The position numbers and the translations under genes were made by a program. From NCBI RefSeq assembly GCF_003315795.1, contig NZ_QMEY01000017.1:1-64000 (forward strand): 64,000 bases of DNA, in the 5' to 3' direction. Source of the DNA: Spongiactinospora rosea. GTDB lineage: Bacteria > Actinomycetota > Actinomycetes > Streptosporangiales > Streptosporangiaceae. A model generated the notes under the pieces. It did not search any database. It was not told where the DNA came from and worked only from the letters and a program-made list of their open reading frames with translations. Position 1 is the stretch's first letter. Every line of letters starts with the position of its first letter. Below, one piece after another: positions 40,195 through 49,183 of the stretch.

Positions 40195-42677
40195 TCAGGA
40201 CCACGATCGACTACGGCATCGATCTCGGCACCACTACCAGCGCGATCGCCGTGCTGAACGACGGCGACGTCCAGGTGATCAAGAACAACCACCAGTCGGA
40301 GACCACCGCCTCGGCGGTCTGGATCGACCAGCGGGAACGGCTGCACGTGGGGGAGATCGCCAAGCGGCGCAGCGAGTTCGATCCATGGAACACCTGCGTG
40401 GAGTTCAAGCTCAGGATGGGCCTGAGCGATCAGGCCAAGACCTTCGCCAACGGCGACCGGACGATGACGCCCGAGGAGATGTCCGCGGAGGTGTTGAAGT
40501 CGCTCAAGGGCGATGTCGCCCAGCGCGGGGGCGAGCACCTGCGGGCGGCCGTGGTCACGGTTCCCGCGGCCTTCGAGCTGAGCGCCTGCGAGGCGACCAA
40601 GCAGGCGGCCAGGCTGGCCGGGCTGGAACACGCGCCGCTGCTGCAGGAACCGACCGCCGCCGCCCTGGCCTACGCGTACCACTCGCCGGGCGACAAGGCG
40701 TTCTGGCTGGTGTACGACCTGGGCGGCGGGACCTTCGACGCGGCCGTGGTCAACATCAGGGACGGCGAGTTCACCGTGGTCAACCACCGGGGCGACAACT
40801 TCCTGGGCGGCAAGCTGATCGACTGGCGGATCGTCGAGGAACTGTTCATCCCGGCCCTGATCGGCGAGCACCGGGGGTTCGCCGGCCTGGGCCGGGGCGA
40901 GCCGCGCTGGCTGGGGGCGATCGCCAAGCTCAAGCAGGCCGCCGAGCAGGGCAAGATCCAGTTGTCCCGGGCCGACTCGGTGCCCGTCACGCTCGACCTG
41001 GAGGACGACCGCGGCGACCGCATCGACTTCCTGTACGACCTGCGGCGGGCCGACGTGGAGCGGCTGACCGAGCCGTTCATCGTGCGATCGGTCAACCTGT
41101 GCAGGAAGGCCCTGGACGAACGCGGCCTCACCCCCGCCGACATCGAGAAGGTGCTCCTGGTGGGCGGCCCCACCCTGTCCCCCTACCTGCGCGAACGGCT
41201 CGCCGACCCGCGCCAGGGCCTCGGCATCCCGCTCGACCACAGCCGCGACCCGGTCACGGCCGTGGCCATGGGCGCGGCCATCTTCGCCGGGAACCAGCGC
41301 GTGGACCTCCCGGAGTCGCTGCCGGTCCCGGCCGCCGGGGAGTACGTCGCCGAGCTGGAGTACCAGCCCATGGGGGCCGACACCGAACCGCTGGTCGGCG
41401 GCCGGATCTTCGGCGCGGGCACCACCGGATTCACCGTCGAGTTCGTCAACGCCGCCGCCGAACCGGCCTGGCGCAGCGGCAAGATCGCGCTGGCGGACGA
41501 CGGGACGTTCACCGCCACCCTGTGGGCGGGCAAGGAACGCGCGAGCACGTTCACGATCGAGCTGTGCGACGCCTCCGGCACGCCGCGCCCGGTCGCCCCC
41601 GACCGGCTGACCTACACCGTGGCCGCCGTCGAGCCTCAGCCGACGCTCACCAACGCGGTCGGCGTCGGCCTGGAGAGCAACGAGGTGGTCTGGCTGCTGG
41701 AGCGGGGGACGCCGCTGCCCGCCCGGCGCAGGTACCTGCTGCGCACCACGATCGCGCTCAGCAGGAGCCAGAACCAGGGCTACATCCGCATCCCCATCCT
41801 GGAGGGCGACCACGAGCGCGCCGACCGCAACCGGCGGGTCGGCCGGTTACAGATCGACCCGGGGCAGATCACCCGCGACGTGCCCGCCGGCAGCGAGGTG
41901 GAGTTCTCCGTCACGGTCGACGAGTCCCGGCTGGTCGTCGCCCGGGCGTACATCCCGCTGCTGGACGAGGAGTTCGAGCACGCCATCGAGCTGCGCACCG
42001 AGACCACGCCCGCGCACGAGGAGCTGGCCGCGAGGTTCCGCGCCGAGCGGCACCGGCTGAACGACGTGCGCATGCAGGTCAGTGACATCGGCGACGCCCG
42101 CGCCGAGGCGATGCTCGACCGGATCGAGGCCGAGCGAACGGTCCAGGACATCGAACGGCTGCTCGACGCGGCCCGCACCGACCAGGAGGCCGCCAGGAGC
42201 TGCGGCACCCGCCTGCTCGATCTCCAGATCGCCATCGACGAGGTCGAGGCGCTGGTGCGCTGGCCCACGCTGGTCGGCCAGGCCAAGGAGGTGCTGGCCG
42301 CCGCGCGCGAGGTGGTGGAGAGCAAGGGCGACCCGAACGACCGCCGCTCCTTCGCGACGCTGGAGTCCTCGCTGCGCGAGGCGATCACCGCGCACGACGC
42401 CGAACTTCTGGAAAAGCGCATCGAGGACCTGGCGCAACTGGCCGTGTACGTGCTGGACCGCACCGACGAACTGCCCATCATGCGCTTTGAGCACCTGCGC
42501 AACCTGGAACCGGAGATGCGCGACCGGCGCGAGGCCGCGCAGCTCATCGCGACCGGCAAGAAGGCGATCGAGCGGGGCGACATCAGGACCGTGCGCTACG
42601 TCAACCGGGAGCTGGAGGGCATGTTCCCCACGCCGCCGCCGATCGACCTGACCAGCACCGTCGCGCGGGGCTCGTAG
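40191..42677 (+). CDS. Hsp70 (DnaK-family) chaperone with an extra inter-domain region
   Basis: An 828-residue Hsp70. The ATPase domain (residues 1-370) shows IDLGTTTSAIAV, PAAFELSACEATKQAARLAG, YDLGGGTFD and VLLVGGPTLSPYLRERL. In place of a short linker to the substrate domain there is a beta-rich stretch at about 381-476. A DnaK-like SBD-beta follows (VGLESNEVVWLLERGTPLP, then IPILEGDHERADRN), and a long helical C-terminus from about 606. GTG 40191 overlaps the GrpE-like stop, behind GAAGGAGGAGG. It is not the housekeeping DnaK, which ends in a GG-rich acidic tail. Client proteins are unknown. Confidence 0.92.
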   Translation: MIRTTIDYGIDLGTTTSAIAVLNDGDVQVIKNNHQSETTASAVWIDQRERLHVGEIAKRRSEFDPWNTCVEFKLRMGLSDQAKTFANGDRTMTPEEMSAEVLKSLKGDVAQRGGEHLRAAVVTVPAAFELSACEATKQAARLAGLEHAPLLQEPTAAALAYAYHSPGDKAFWLVYDLGGGTFDAAVVNIRDGEFTVVNHRGDNFLGGKLIDWRIVEELFIPALIGEHRGFAGLGRGEPRWLGAIAKLKQAAEQGKIQLSRADSVPVTLDLEDDRGDRIDFLYDLRRADVERLTEPFIVRSVNLCRKALDERGLTPADIEKVLLVGGPTLSPYLRERLADPRQGLGIPLDHSRDPVTAVAMGAAIFAGNQRVDLPESLPVPAAGEYVAELEYQPMGADTEPLVGGRIFGAGTTGFTVEFVNAAAEPAWRSGKIALADDGTFTATLWAGKERASTFTIELCDASGTPRPVAPDRLTYTVAAVEPQPTLTNAVGVGLESNEVVWLLERGTPLPARRRYLLRTTIALSRSQNQGYIRIPILEGDHERADRNRRVGRLQIDPGQITRDVPAGSEVEFSVTVDESRLVVARAYIPLLDEEFEHAIELRTETTPAHEELAARFRAERHRLNDVRMQVSDIGDARAEAMLDRIEAERTVQDIERLLDAARTDQEAARSCGTRLLDLQIAIDEVEALVRWPTLVGQAKEVLAAAREVVESKGDPNDRRSFATLESSLREAITAHDAELLEKRIEDLAQLAVYVLDRTDELPIMRFEHLRNLEPEMRDRREAAQLIATGKKAIERGDIRTVRYVNRELEGMFPTPPPIDLTSTVARGS

Positions 42678-42690
42678 GGGAGCGGCGCGC

Positions 42691-43560
42691 ATGTCCCTCA
42701 CGATCGGCAGGGAACTGGCGCTCGCCCAGGCCCGCGCCCTGGCCCGGGCCGGCCGCCTCGACGAGGCCGCCGAACTCCTGGCGGACCCCGGCCTGGAGAG
42801 CGACGTCGCCACGCTGGACCTGCTGGCCCGCGTCCACGCCCAGCGCGGCGACCTCGACCTGGCCGACCGGTACTGGGCCGACGCCGAACGCCTCGCCCCC
42901 GGCCGGGCCGACATCGCCGCCGGGCGGCGCCGGATCGCGGCCCTGCGCCCGGCCTCCGGCCGCCGCCCGCGCCGGCTGCCGGTGCGCACGACGGGCGCGG
43001 TGCTCGCCGCCGTCGCCGTCCTCGCCCTGCTCATCGACATCAGGTCGCAGACCGCCGCCCTGCGCGCGGCCCCTCCTCCCGTCGCCACCGTCACCGTGCC
43101 CGCCGCCCCGCCCATGCCCACGCCGTCGCCGTCGCCGTCGGAGATCGACGTGCTGGACCGGATGAACCTGCGGATACCGGGCGTGCGGGTGCGGCGCTCA
43201 CCACAGGAGATCTCGGTCGCCTTCCAGGAGCCCCTGTTCAGCCGGGACACCACGCTGACCCGGCGGGGGCGGGCGGCGCTCGACCGGCTCGGCGCGCGGC
43301 TGGCCGCGCACGCCGGGGGGATCGAGGTCGCCGTCATCGGTCACACCGACCGTCAGGTCATGCCGCCGGGCGGGGAGTACACCGGCAACACCGAACTCGG
43401 TCTGGCGCGGGCCCTTCAGGTCCGTGAGATCCTCCGCGCCAAGGCGCTGATCCCGACGGCCAGGTTCGCGGTGTCGTCCATGGGCGCGGCCATGCCGCCG
43501 TTCCGCGACGACGCGCGCAACCGTACCGTCACCCTGCGCATCTCCGGAGCGCGAGGATGA
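42691..43560 (+). CDS. TPR-like, single-pass membrane protein with OmpA-like domain
   Basis: A 289-residue protein. An N-terminal helical repeat part (ALAQARALARAGRLDEAAELL, then LARVHAQRGDLDLADRYWADAERLAPG) is TPR-like. One membrane segment (TGAVLAAVAVLALLIDI, about 98-116) and a Pro-rich linker follow. The C-terminal domain has an OmpA-like pattern (LTRRGRAALDRLGARLAA, VAVIGHTDRQ, NTELGLARALQVREIL, NRTVTLRI). OmpA domains usually bind peptidoglycan, so it may link the Hsp70 module to the wall. It starts 13 nt after the Hsp70 gene and overlaps the next gene by ATGA. Confidence 0.8.
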   Translation: MSLTIGRELALAQARALARAGRLDEAAELLADPGLESDVATLDLLARVHAQRGDLDLADRYWADAERLAPGRADIAAGRRRIAALRPASGRRPRRLPVRTTGAVLAAVAVLALLIDIRSQTAALRAAPPPVATVTVPAAPPMPTPSPSPSEIDVLDRMNLRIPGVRVRRSPQEISVAFQEPLFSRDTTLTRRGRAALDRLGARLAAHAGGIEVAVIGHTDRQVMPPGGEYTGNTELGLARALQVREILRAKALIPTARFAVSSMGAAMPPFRDDARNRTVTLRISGARG

Positions 43561-45002
43561 CACTGCGACCCCTGCGACCCGACCTGTACCGCGAGAACGC
43601 CTTCCGGGTCACCGGCCTCCCGGTCCGCGCCACGCCCCGCGACCTGCGGCGGCACGTCGAAAGGCAGCGCCTGATGGGGCGGCTGGGCAGGTCCGAGGCC
43701 GGTCAGGGAGTACTGCCACCGCCGACTCCTCCCGATGAGGACGCCGCGCAGCGGGCCGTCCAGCGGCTGAAGGACCCGCTGGAGCGGCTGATGGACGAGC
43801 TGTTCTGGCTCTGGCCCGCCGAAGACGGCGACGGCGACCCGGCGATGGCCGCGCTGCGCGAGGGCAGGCCGCAGGAGGCCCTGCGGCTGTGGGAGACCGG
43901 CCCCGCCGGGCCCGTCGCGACGCACAACATCGCGGTGCTGGCGCACGTCCAGGCCCTGGAGGCGGACGACCTCGGCCCCCAGACTCTGCGGTCCTGGAAA
44001 CGCGCCTACGAGCACTGGGCGAAGGTGATCGGCGACGACGCCTTCTGGGAGCTGATGACCGCGCGGGCCGCCGAACTCGACGACCCCCGGCTGACCGCCG
44101 CCACGGTACGCGACCTGCGCGCGGACCTGCCCACCGCGCTGCTGTCGATCAGCGCGCAGCTCACCGCCACGGCGGTCCGCGACGGGCGGTCGGCGGACGC
44201 GCGCGAGCACACCGGCCTGATGTACGCGTCCGGGTTCCCCGGCGGTGCCGCCGACGACGCGCTGCGGTCCGCCGTGGACCCGGAGATCTCCCGGATCGAA
44301 ACGCTGTGCGCCAACGCCGGGCAGACCCTCGTGGGCGATCCCGCGCACGGCGACGAGGTGGCCGAACGGCTCCTCGACGCCGCCGAACCACTGCTCGACG
44401 TGCTCTATGGCGTACTGCCGGGCGGGCACTGGACGGCGCGCAACGCCGGGGACGACGTGGCCAAGACGGCGCTCGGCTGCGTCGTCTCCTACGCCAACCG
44501 GGAAGGCGACCACGAAAGGGCCATCGACCTGCTCCTCCGCGTCCTCGCGACGGCGGGCACCGACTCGGTGCGGGAACGCGTCGAGGAGAACCTGGAGATC
44601 ATCCGTGGCAACCTCGGCCAGACCCACTGCTTCTTCTGCAGCCGGCCCGCGGACCCGGACCGCCCGCTGGAGATGAAGATGCACGGCGAGGTCAGGCAGG
44701 TGGCGCAGGGACTGCGGGTCACCTGGAAGACGGTCACGATCAGCGTTCCGCGCTGCGCCGGATGCCGGGTGCGTATCTATCGCCACGTCCTCGCGATCGT
44801 CCTGTTCATCCCCTTGCTCATCGCGACGGTGATCGCGTTCATCATGGAGGCGGCGTTCACGACCGGGTTGGCCGTGCTCACCGTTCTCATCGGCGCCTTC
44901 GGGTTGCGCAGCGGGCCGCGGCGGCCGGTCATCGAGTACGAGCCGATCGCCGACCTGAGCAAGAACGGCTGGCGCTTCGGCGACCGGCCGCGGGGGGTGT
45001 GA
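43557..45002 (+). CDS. Membrane protein with possible J-like N-terminus, helical repeats and Cys pairs
   Basis: A 481-residue protein not assigned to a known family. The N-terminus (NAFRVTGLPVRATPRDLRR, a Lys/Arg-rich helix, then RAVQRLKDPLERLMDELFW) resembles a degenerate J-domain layout but lacks HPD. The middle is helical and repeat-like (ALREGRPQEALRLWE). Near residues 360-405 lie CFFC and CAGC pairs, a possible zinc ribbon, followed by two membrane helices (about 410-448). It is coupled to the OmpA-like gene by ATGA. With GrpE-like and Hsp70 partners it may act as the J-protein substitute at the membrane; that is inference. Confidence 0.75.
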   Translation: MTLRPLRPDLYRENAFRVTGLPVRATPRDLRRHVERQRLMGRLGRSEAGQGVLPPPTPPDEDAAQRAVQRLKDPLERLMDELFWLWPAEDGDGDPAMAALREGRPQEALRLWETGPAGPVATHNIAVLAHVQALEADDLGPQTLRSWKRAYEHWAKVIGDDAFWELMTARAAELDDPRLTAATVRDLRADLPTALLSISAQLTATAVRDGRSADAREHTGLMYASGFPGGAADDALRSAVDPEISRIETLCANAGQTLVGDPAHGDEVAERLLDAAEPLLDVLYGVLPGGHWTARNAGDDVAKTALGCVVSYANREGDHERAIDLLLRVLATAGTDSVRERVEENLEIIRGNLGQTHCFFCSRPADPDRPLEMKMHGEVRQVAQGLRVTWKTVTISVPRCAGCRVRIYRHVLAIVLFIPLLIATVIAFIMEAAFTTGLAVLTVLIGAFGLRSGPRRPVIEYEPIADLSKNGWRFGDRPRGV

Positions 45003-45035
45003 ACCCGCCCGGCGGCCGGCCCCGTCTCGTGCGGG

Positions 45036-46583
45036 TCAGAACCAGGCGGTCTTGAAGGTCGTCAGGACGGCGGCGTGGTCGGAGGTCCACTCGTTGCCCC
45101 GGTGGTCCGGTACGGCCTTGGGCGTGCCCTCCACCAGCGTCTTGGACCCGGTCACGCGCAGCGGGCCCTTGTAGTACACGAAGTCGATCCGGTCCTGCGG
45201 CTCCGGCTCGCCCTTGTGCGAGTCGTGGCCGTAGCCGCCGGTGAACACCGGGTAGATCGGCGACCAGGTGATGCCCGGGTCGGCCACCGGGTCGCGGTTG
45301 GCGACCCGGTAGGAGTCGCGCAGCCCGACCTGCTCCGGCAGCACCGAGGTGGGCCACGGCACGCCCTGGTAGCCGCAGCGGCGGGTGGCCGGAGTCCAGT
45401 CCAGGTGGGAGGCGGCGTTGAAGTCGCCGGTCAGCAGTACCGGCGTGCGCCACGCCGCGGCGAGGTCCGGGCGCATCTCCTGCAGGACGGCCTGGATCTG
45501 CGGCGTGCGGCCAGAGCGCTCCTCGTTGGCCAGCAGCTCCTCCTCGGTCATCTTGCCGAAGCACGCGTCGTACGGGCCGTAGGGGGTGTAGCCGAGGTGG
45601 ACGTTCCACACCACGACCTCCTGGCGGGGCTCCAGCCGCACCCGCACCCTGGTCGCCACCGACAGCGGGCCGCCGTCCGCCGGGGGCCTGCGCTCGACGA
45701 TCGGATACCTGCTGATCACGCCCAGGTCGGTGCCCACCTGGTGGTGGTCCCAGCCCAGCGACTCGGCCAGTTCGCGGGTGGAGGCGGGCGAGGTCTCCTG
45801 GAGGCCCACGATGTCCACGTCGGACTTGAGCAGGAACCGGAGCTGCTTCTCCCGGCCGTTGTCCACCTGGCCGCCGCCGTGCCAGAGGTTGAGGCTCATG
45901 GTCGAAAGTTCCGGCACCAGCTTGTGCCCGGGCGGCCGTACGTCGATGCCGACCGTCGCCGTGCCGGTCTCGCCGCGCGCGTTGCGGGCCTCGACGCGCA
46001 GCGGCCGGGGCCGCAGCGCGTCGCCGAGCCGGGGGGTGCCGCTGATCCGGCCGTCGGCCGACACCTGGACCCACCGGGGGCCGTCGATCTTGCGGAAGGC
46101 GAGCCCGTCGGTGTCGCCGCGTACCAGGCCGCCCACGGTCGCCTGGTACGGCGCGAGCACGCGGGCGTTGCGCAGGTCGAAGGAATCGGTCACGAAGTGC
46201 AGCGGCGCGCTGCTCGTGATCCGCACCTTCACCGGCGGGGCGAACCACTGGTAGCCGTCCTGGGCCAGGGCGAAGACGATGTAGTTCCCCGGGTCCAGGC
46301 CGTCGGTGGGCAGGGCGGCCTTCCCGCTCGCCTCGGTCACGTAGACCCAGCGGACCGACGGGCCGACGTACTTCTGGTCCACGGGCCCGTTGCCGGGGTC
46401 GGTGTAGAGGCCGAGCCAGTTGGTCGCGTGCGGCCGGGGCGTGCCGTACGCCGCCTCGATCGCCTCGCCGCCGCGCACGACCGGCGAGGCGAGAGTGAGC
46501 GTGCCCTCCGGCTCGGCCGAGGCCGGGGTCACGGTGGTGAGCAGGACGAGTACCGCCAGTGCGAGCGGCGTGAGCCAGCGCAT
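45036..46583 (-). CDS. Secreted endonuclease/exonuclease/phosphatase family protein
   Basis: A 515-residue exported protein. A signal peptide (WLTPLALAVLVLLTTVTPASA) precedes an Ig-like/putative sugar-binding region, and the EEP domain occupies the C-terminal half. Its motifs are SLNLWHGGG, GLQETSPAS, VWNVHLGYTPYGPYDACFG, LLTGDFNA and TSDHAAV. The family cleaves phosphodiesters (DNase I, sphingomyelinase or inositol phosphatase types) outside the cell. ATG 46583 has AAGGAGG at 5 nt, and earlier starts would remove the signal. It is convergent with the chaperone operon, 33 nt away. Confidence 0.9.
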   Translation of the reverse strand: MRWLTPLALAVLVLLTTVTPASAEPEGTLTLASPVVRGGEAIEAAYGTPRPHATNWLGLYTDPGNGPVDQKYVGPSVRWVYVTEASGKAALPTDGLDPGNYIVFALAQDGYQWFAPPVKVRITSSAPLHFVTDSFDLRNARVLAPYQATVGGLVRGDTDGLAFRKIDGPRWVQVSADGRISGTPRLGDALRPRPLRVEARNARGETGTATVGIDVRPPGHKLVPELSTMSLNLWHGGGQVDNGREKQLRFLLKSDVDIVGLQETSPASTRELAESLGWDHHQVGTDLGVISRYPIVERRPPADGGPLSVATRVRVRLEPRQEVVVWNVHLGYTPYGPYDACFGKMTEEELLANEERSGRTPQIQAVLQEMRPDLAAAWRTPVLLTGDFNAASHLDWTPATRRCGYQGVPWPTSVLPEQVGLRDSYRVANRDPVADPGITWSPIYPVFTGGYGHDSHKGEPEPQDRIDFVYYKGPLRVTGSKTLVEGTPKAVPDHRGNEWTSDHAAVLTTFKTAWF

Positions 46584-46645
46584 CCGCGCCTCCTTGATCA
46601 TCACCCAGCAGGGTGACAATACCCGGTGACGGGCGTGTGTACGGG

Positions 46646-47509
46646 TCACTGCGAGCGCTTGGCGGCCACCGGAATCTCCGCACCGCCCGCGGCGGTCTGG
46701 AACATGCCCGGCGTGATCCCGTAGACGCGCTGGAACCACCGGGTCAGGTGGCTTTGGTCGGCGAACCCGGCCCGCGCGGCGGCCTCGGAGATCGGGGTGC
46801 CCGCGGCGATCAGCCGGCGCGCGTTCCGGAGCCGGAGCTGGCGCTGGTAGTCGCTGGGGGCCATGCCGTAGGCCGCGCGGAACGCCCGGTAGACGGCGAA
46901 CCGGTCGGCCCCCGCGGCGGCGGCCAGCGCGTCGGCGCCGACGTCGCGGGCGGGGTCGTCGCGCAGCAGTTCGCGTACCCGCCGGGCCAGCGCCACGGAC
47001 CTTCTGCCCGGCCCGCCCGCCAGATACGGCGGGCGGGTGGCGGCCCGTCGCACCATCGCCAGGACCACCGAGTCCAGCAGCTCGTCACGGACCAGCGCGG
47101 GGGAGGGCGCCAGCAGCGCGCCGTGCAGCCGGCGCAGCCCGGCGGCCAGCGCCGGATCGCGCACCACCGGCTCGGCGAACAGCGGCGGGCCGCCCGGCCG
47201 CCCGCCCGCCTGCGACAACGCCCCGGTCACCAGTTCCGGGCCGATGTGCACGATCCGGTAGGTGAAGCCCAGCTCGTCGGCGGCGCGGCCGTCGTGCGGA
47301 TCGTCCGGGTTGAACGCCATGACCATCCCACCGGCGCTGGTGTACCCGGAGCCCCGGCAGGTGAACGCCTGCCTGCCGGCGTCGGTGACGCCGAAGGAGT
47401 AGGCGTCGTGGCTGTGCCGGTGGTAGACGTGCCGCTCGAAGTGGGCGTGCATCGCCTCCAGCGGCCGCTCCGCCGACCGCCGGTAGCGTATCCACTCGCC
47501 CCCGCCCAC
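46646..47509 (-). CDS. AraC family transcriptional regulator
   Basis: About 287 residues. An N-terminal AraC cupin-like domain (FERHVYHRHSHDAYSFGVTDAG, FNPDDPHDG) is followed by two HTH units, VGADALAAAAGADRFAVYRAFRAAY and PISEAAARAGFADQSHLTRWFQRVYG. GTG 47509 keeps it clear of the divergent DUF2000 gene and gives the usual N-terminus (GGGEWIRYRR). There is no ribosome site, so translation may be leaderless. AraC regulators of this type commonly neighbour DUF2000 genes and probably control them. Confidence 0.88.
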   Translation of the reverse strand: MGGGEWIRYRRSAERPLEAMHAHFERHVYHRHSHDAYSFGVTDAGRQAFTCRGSGYTSAGGMVMAFNPDDPHDGRAADELGFTYRIVHIGPELVTGALSQAGGRPGGPPLFAEPVVRDPALAAGLRRLHGALLAPSPALVRDELLDSVVLAMVRRAATRPPYLAGGPGRRSVALARRVRELLRDDPARDVGADALAAAAGADRFAVYRAFRAAYGMAPSDYQRQLRLRNARRLIAAGTPISEAAARAGFADQSHLTRWFQRVYGITPGMFQTAAGGAEIPVAAKRSQ

Positions 47510-47576
47510 CTGGCCATTGTGCCGCCGCGCACCAGCGTTCAAGACCGGGCGGCCCCTGGACGGGCACGGTGGCCGC

Positions 47577-47987
47577 ATGCGTTTCGACACCAAGATCGGC
47601 ATCGTGGTCCGCGAGGACCTCGCCATGTGGCAGAAGCTGAACGTCACGGCGTTCCTCGCCGGCGGGGTGGCGGGCGGTGTGCCGGTGACCGTGGGCGAGC
47701 CGTACGCCGACGCCTCAGGCAACGCCTATCTGCCGATGTTCCGCCAGCCGGTGCTGGTCTACGCCGCCGCCGACGACGGGCTCGCCAAGGCGCACACCCG
47801 GGCCCTGGAACGCGGCCTGGACCTGGCCCTCTACACCGAGGACATGTTCAAGACCGACAACGACGTGGACAACCGGGCCGCGGTGCGCGCCGTCGAGGCA
47901 GGGGACCTGCGGCTGGTGGGCATCGCCGTACACGGTCCGCGCAACTCGGTGGACCGGGCCCTCAAGGGGCTCGCCCTGCACGGGTAG
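47577..47987 (+). CDS. DUF2000 family protein
   Basis: A 136-residue protein beginning DTKIGIVVREDLAMWQKLNVTAFLAGG, typical of DUF2000, whose fold resembles peptidyl-tRNA hydrolase II. Residues in YTEDMFKTDNDVDNRAAV are the other conserved block. No biochemical role is settled for the family. It is divergent from the AraC regulator, 67 nt apart. It converges with ssuD with a gap of only 7 nt. Confidence 0.85.
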   Translation: MRFDTKIGIVVREDLAMWQKLNVTAFLAGGVAGGVPVTVGEPYADASGNAYLPMFRQPVLVYAAADDGLAKAHTRALERGLDLALYTEDMFKTDNDVDNRAAVRAVEAGDLRLVGIAVHGPRNSVDRALKGLALHG

Positions 47988-47994
47988 CGGATCC

Positions 47995-49170
47995 TCAGGG
48001 GGCGGTCTCCTCCCTCGCCAGGAAGGGGGCGTGGCCGGTGGGGGCGGAGACGGTGGAGTGGAACAGGCCGCGGGCGGCGAGCTGGGGGAGTACGCCCTCG
48101 CCGAACCAGTACAGCTCCTCCAGGTGGGGGTAGCCGGACAGGATGAACTCGTCGATGCCGGCGCTCGCGTACTCGGCGATGCGGTCGGCGACCTCGGTAT
48201 GGCCGCCGACCAGGGCCGTGCCCGCGCCGCCGCGGACGAGGCCGACGCCCGCCCACAGGTTGGGGGCGACTTCCAGGGCGCGAGGGTCGCGCCAGGTGCC
48301 GTCGGCGCGGCTGCGTTCGTGCAGTTCGCGCATGCGCCGCTGGCCGGTGGAGCCGCTGCGGGCCAGCGCGGCCTGGGCGGCGGTCACGGTGTCCTCGCCG
48401 AGCGCGTTGAGCAGCCGGCGGGCCTGGTCCCAGGACTCCTCCGCGGTGTCCCTGGTGATGACGTGCAGCCGGACGCCGAAGCGGAGCTTGCGGCCCCGGG
48501 CCGCGGCCAGCCCGCGGATCCACTCGATCTTGCGGGCCACCGCCTCGACCGGTTCGCCCCAGGTCAGGTACACGTCGGCGTGCTCGGCGGCGACCGGGCC
48601 CGCCGCCGGGGAGGAGCCGCCGAAGTAGAGCGGCGGCGGCGGGTCGGGGATCGTCGGCAGCCGCGCGTCGCGGACGTCCAGGTGCTCGCCCCGGGCGGTG
48701 ACCGTCTCACCGGCCCACAGTCGCCGCACGATCGCCAGGAACTCCGCGCAGCGCGCGTAACGCTCGTCCTTGGACAGATGGTCGCCGTACGCGCGCTGCT
48801 CGTGGTCCTCCCCGCCCGTGACGACGTTGAGCAGCAGCCGTCCCGGGGCGTGCGCCGCGAACGTGGCCGCCATCTGCGCGGCGAGCGTGGGGCTGATCAG
48901 GCCGGGCCGGAAGGCGACCAGGAAGGCCAGCCGTTGCGACTCGCGGGCCAGCATCGCCGTGGTGAGCCACGCGTCCTCGCACCAGGCCCCCGTGGGGGTG
49001 AGCGCGCCGGTGAAGCCCAGTTCCTCGGCCGAGCGCACGATGGAGGACAGGTAGCCGATCGACGCGGGACGGTCGCCCGCCGCCGCGCCTGCGGACCGCC
49101 CGTGGCCGCCGCCCACGATGAACCGCGAGTCGCCGTAGGTGGGCAGGAACCAGTGGAAGGTCAGGGTCAT
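47995..49170 (-). CDS. ssuD: FMNH2-dependent alkanesulfonate monooxygenase (SsuD-like)
   Basis: A 391-residue luciferase-like monooxygenase of the SsuD group. The characteristic segments are FHWFLPTYGDSR, GGEDHEQRAYGDHLSKDERYARCAEFL, YFGGSSPAAGPVAAEHADVYLTWGEP and the C-terminal FILSGYPHLEELYWFGEGVLP. It releases sulfite from alkanesulfonates using reduced FMN from a partner reductase. No SsuE is adjacent; a flavin reductase sits at 56252. It is the last gene of the operon with SfnG and two SfnB-like genes, 13 nt after the preceding stop. Confidence 0.92.
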   Translation of the reverse strand: MTLTFHWFLPTYGDSRFIVGGGHGRSAGAAAGDRPASIGYLSSIVRSAEELGFTGALTPTGAWCEDAWLTTAMLARESQRLAFLVAFRPGLISPTLAAQMAATFAAHAPGRLLLNVVTGGEDHEQRAYGDHLSKDERYARCAEFLAIVRRLWAGETVTARGEHLDVRDARLPTIPDPPPPLYFGGSSPAAGPVAAEHADVYLTWGEPVEAVARKIEWIRGLAAARGRKLRFGVRLHVITRDTAEESWDQARRLLNALGEDTVTAAQAALARSGSTGQRRMRELHERSRADGTWRDPRALEVAPNLWAGVGLVRGGAGTALVGGHTEVADRIAEYASAGIDEFILSGYPHLEELYWFGEGVLPQLAARGLFHSTVSAPTGHAPFLAREETAP

Positions 49171-49183
49171 CGGTGGTCCTCTC

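Noticed and set aside
39571..41813. Minus-strand frames covering the GrpE-like and Hsp70 genes
   Set aside because: They are antisense shadows; the plus-strand proteins show clear family motifs.
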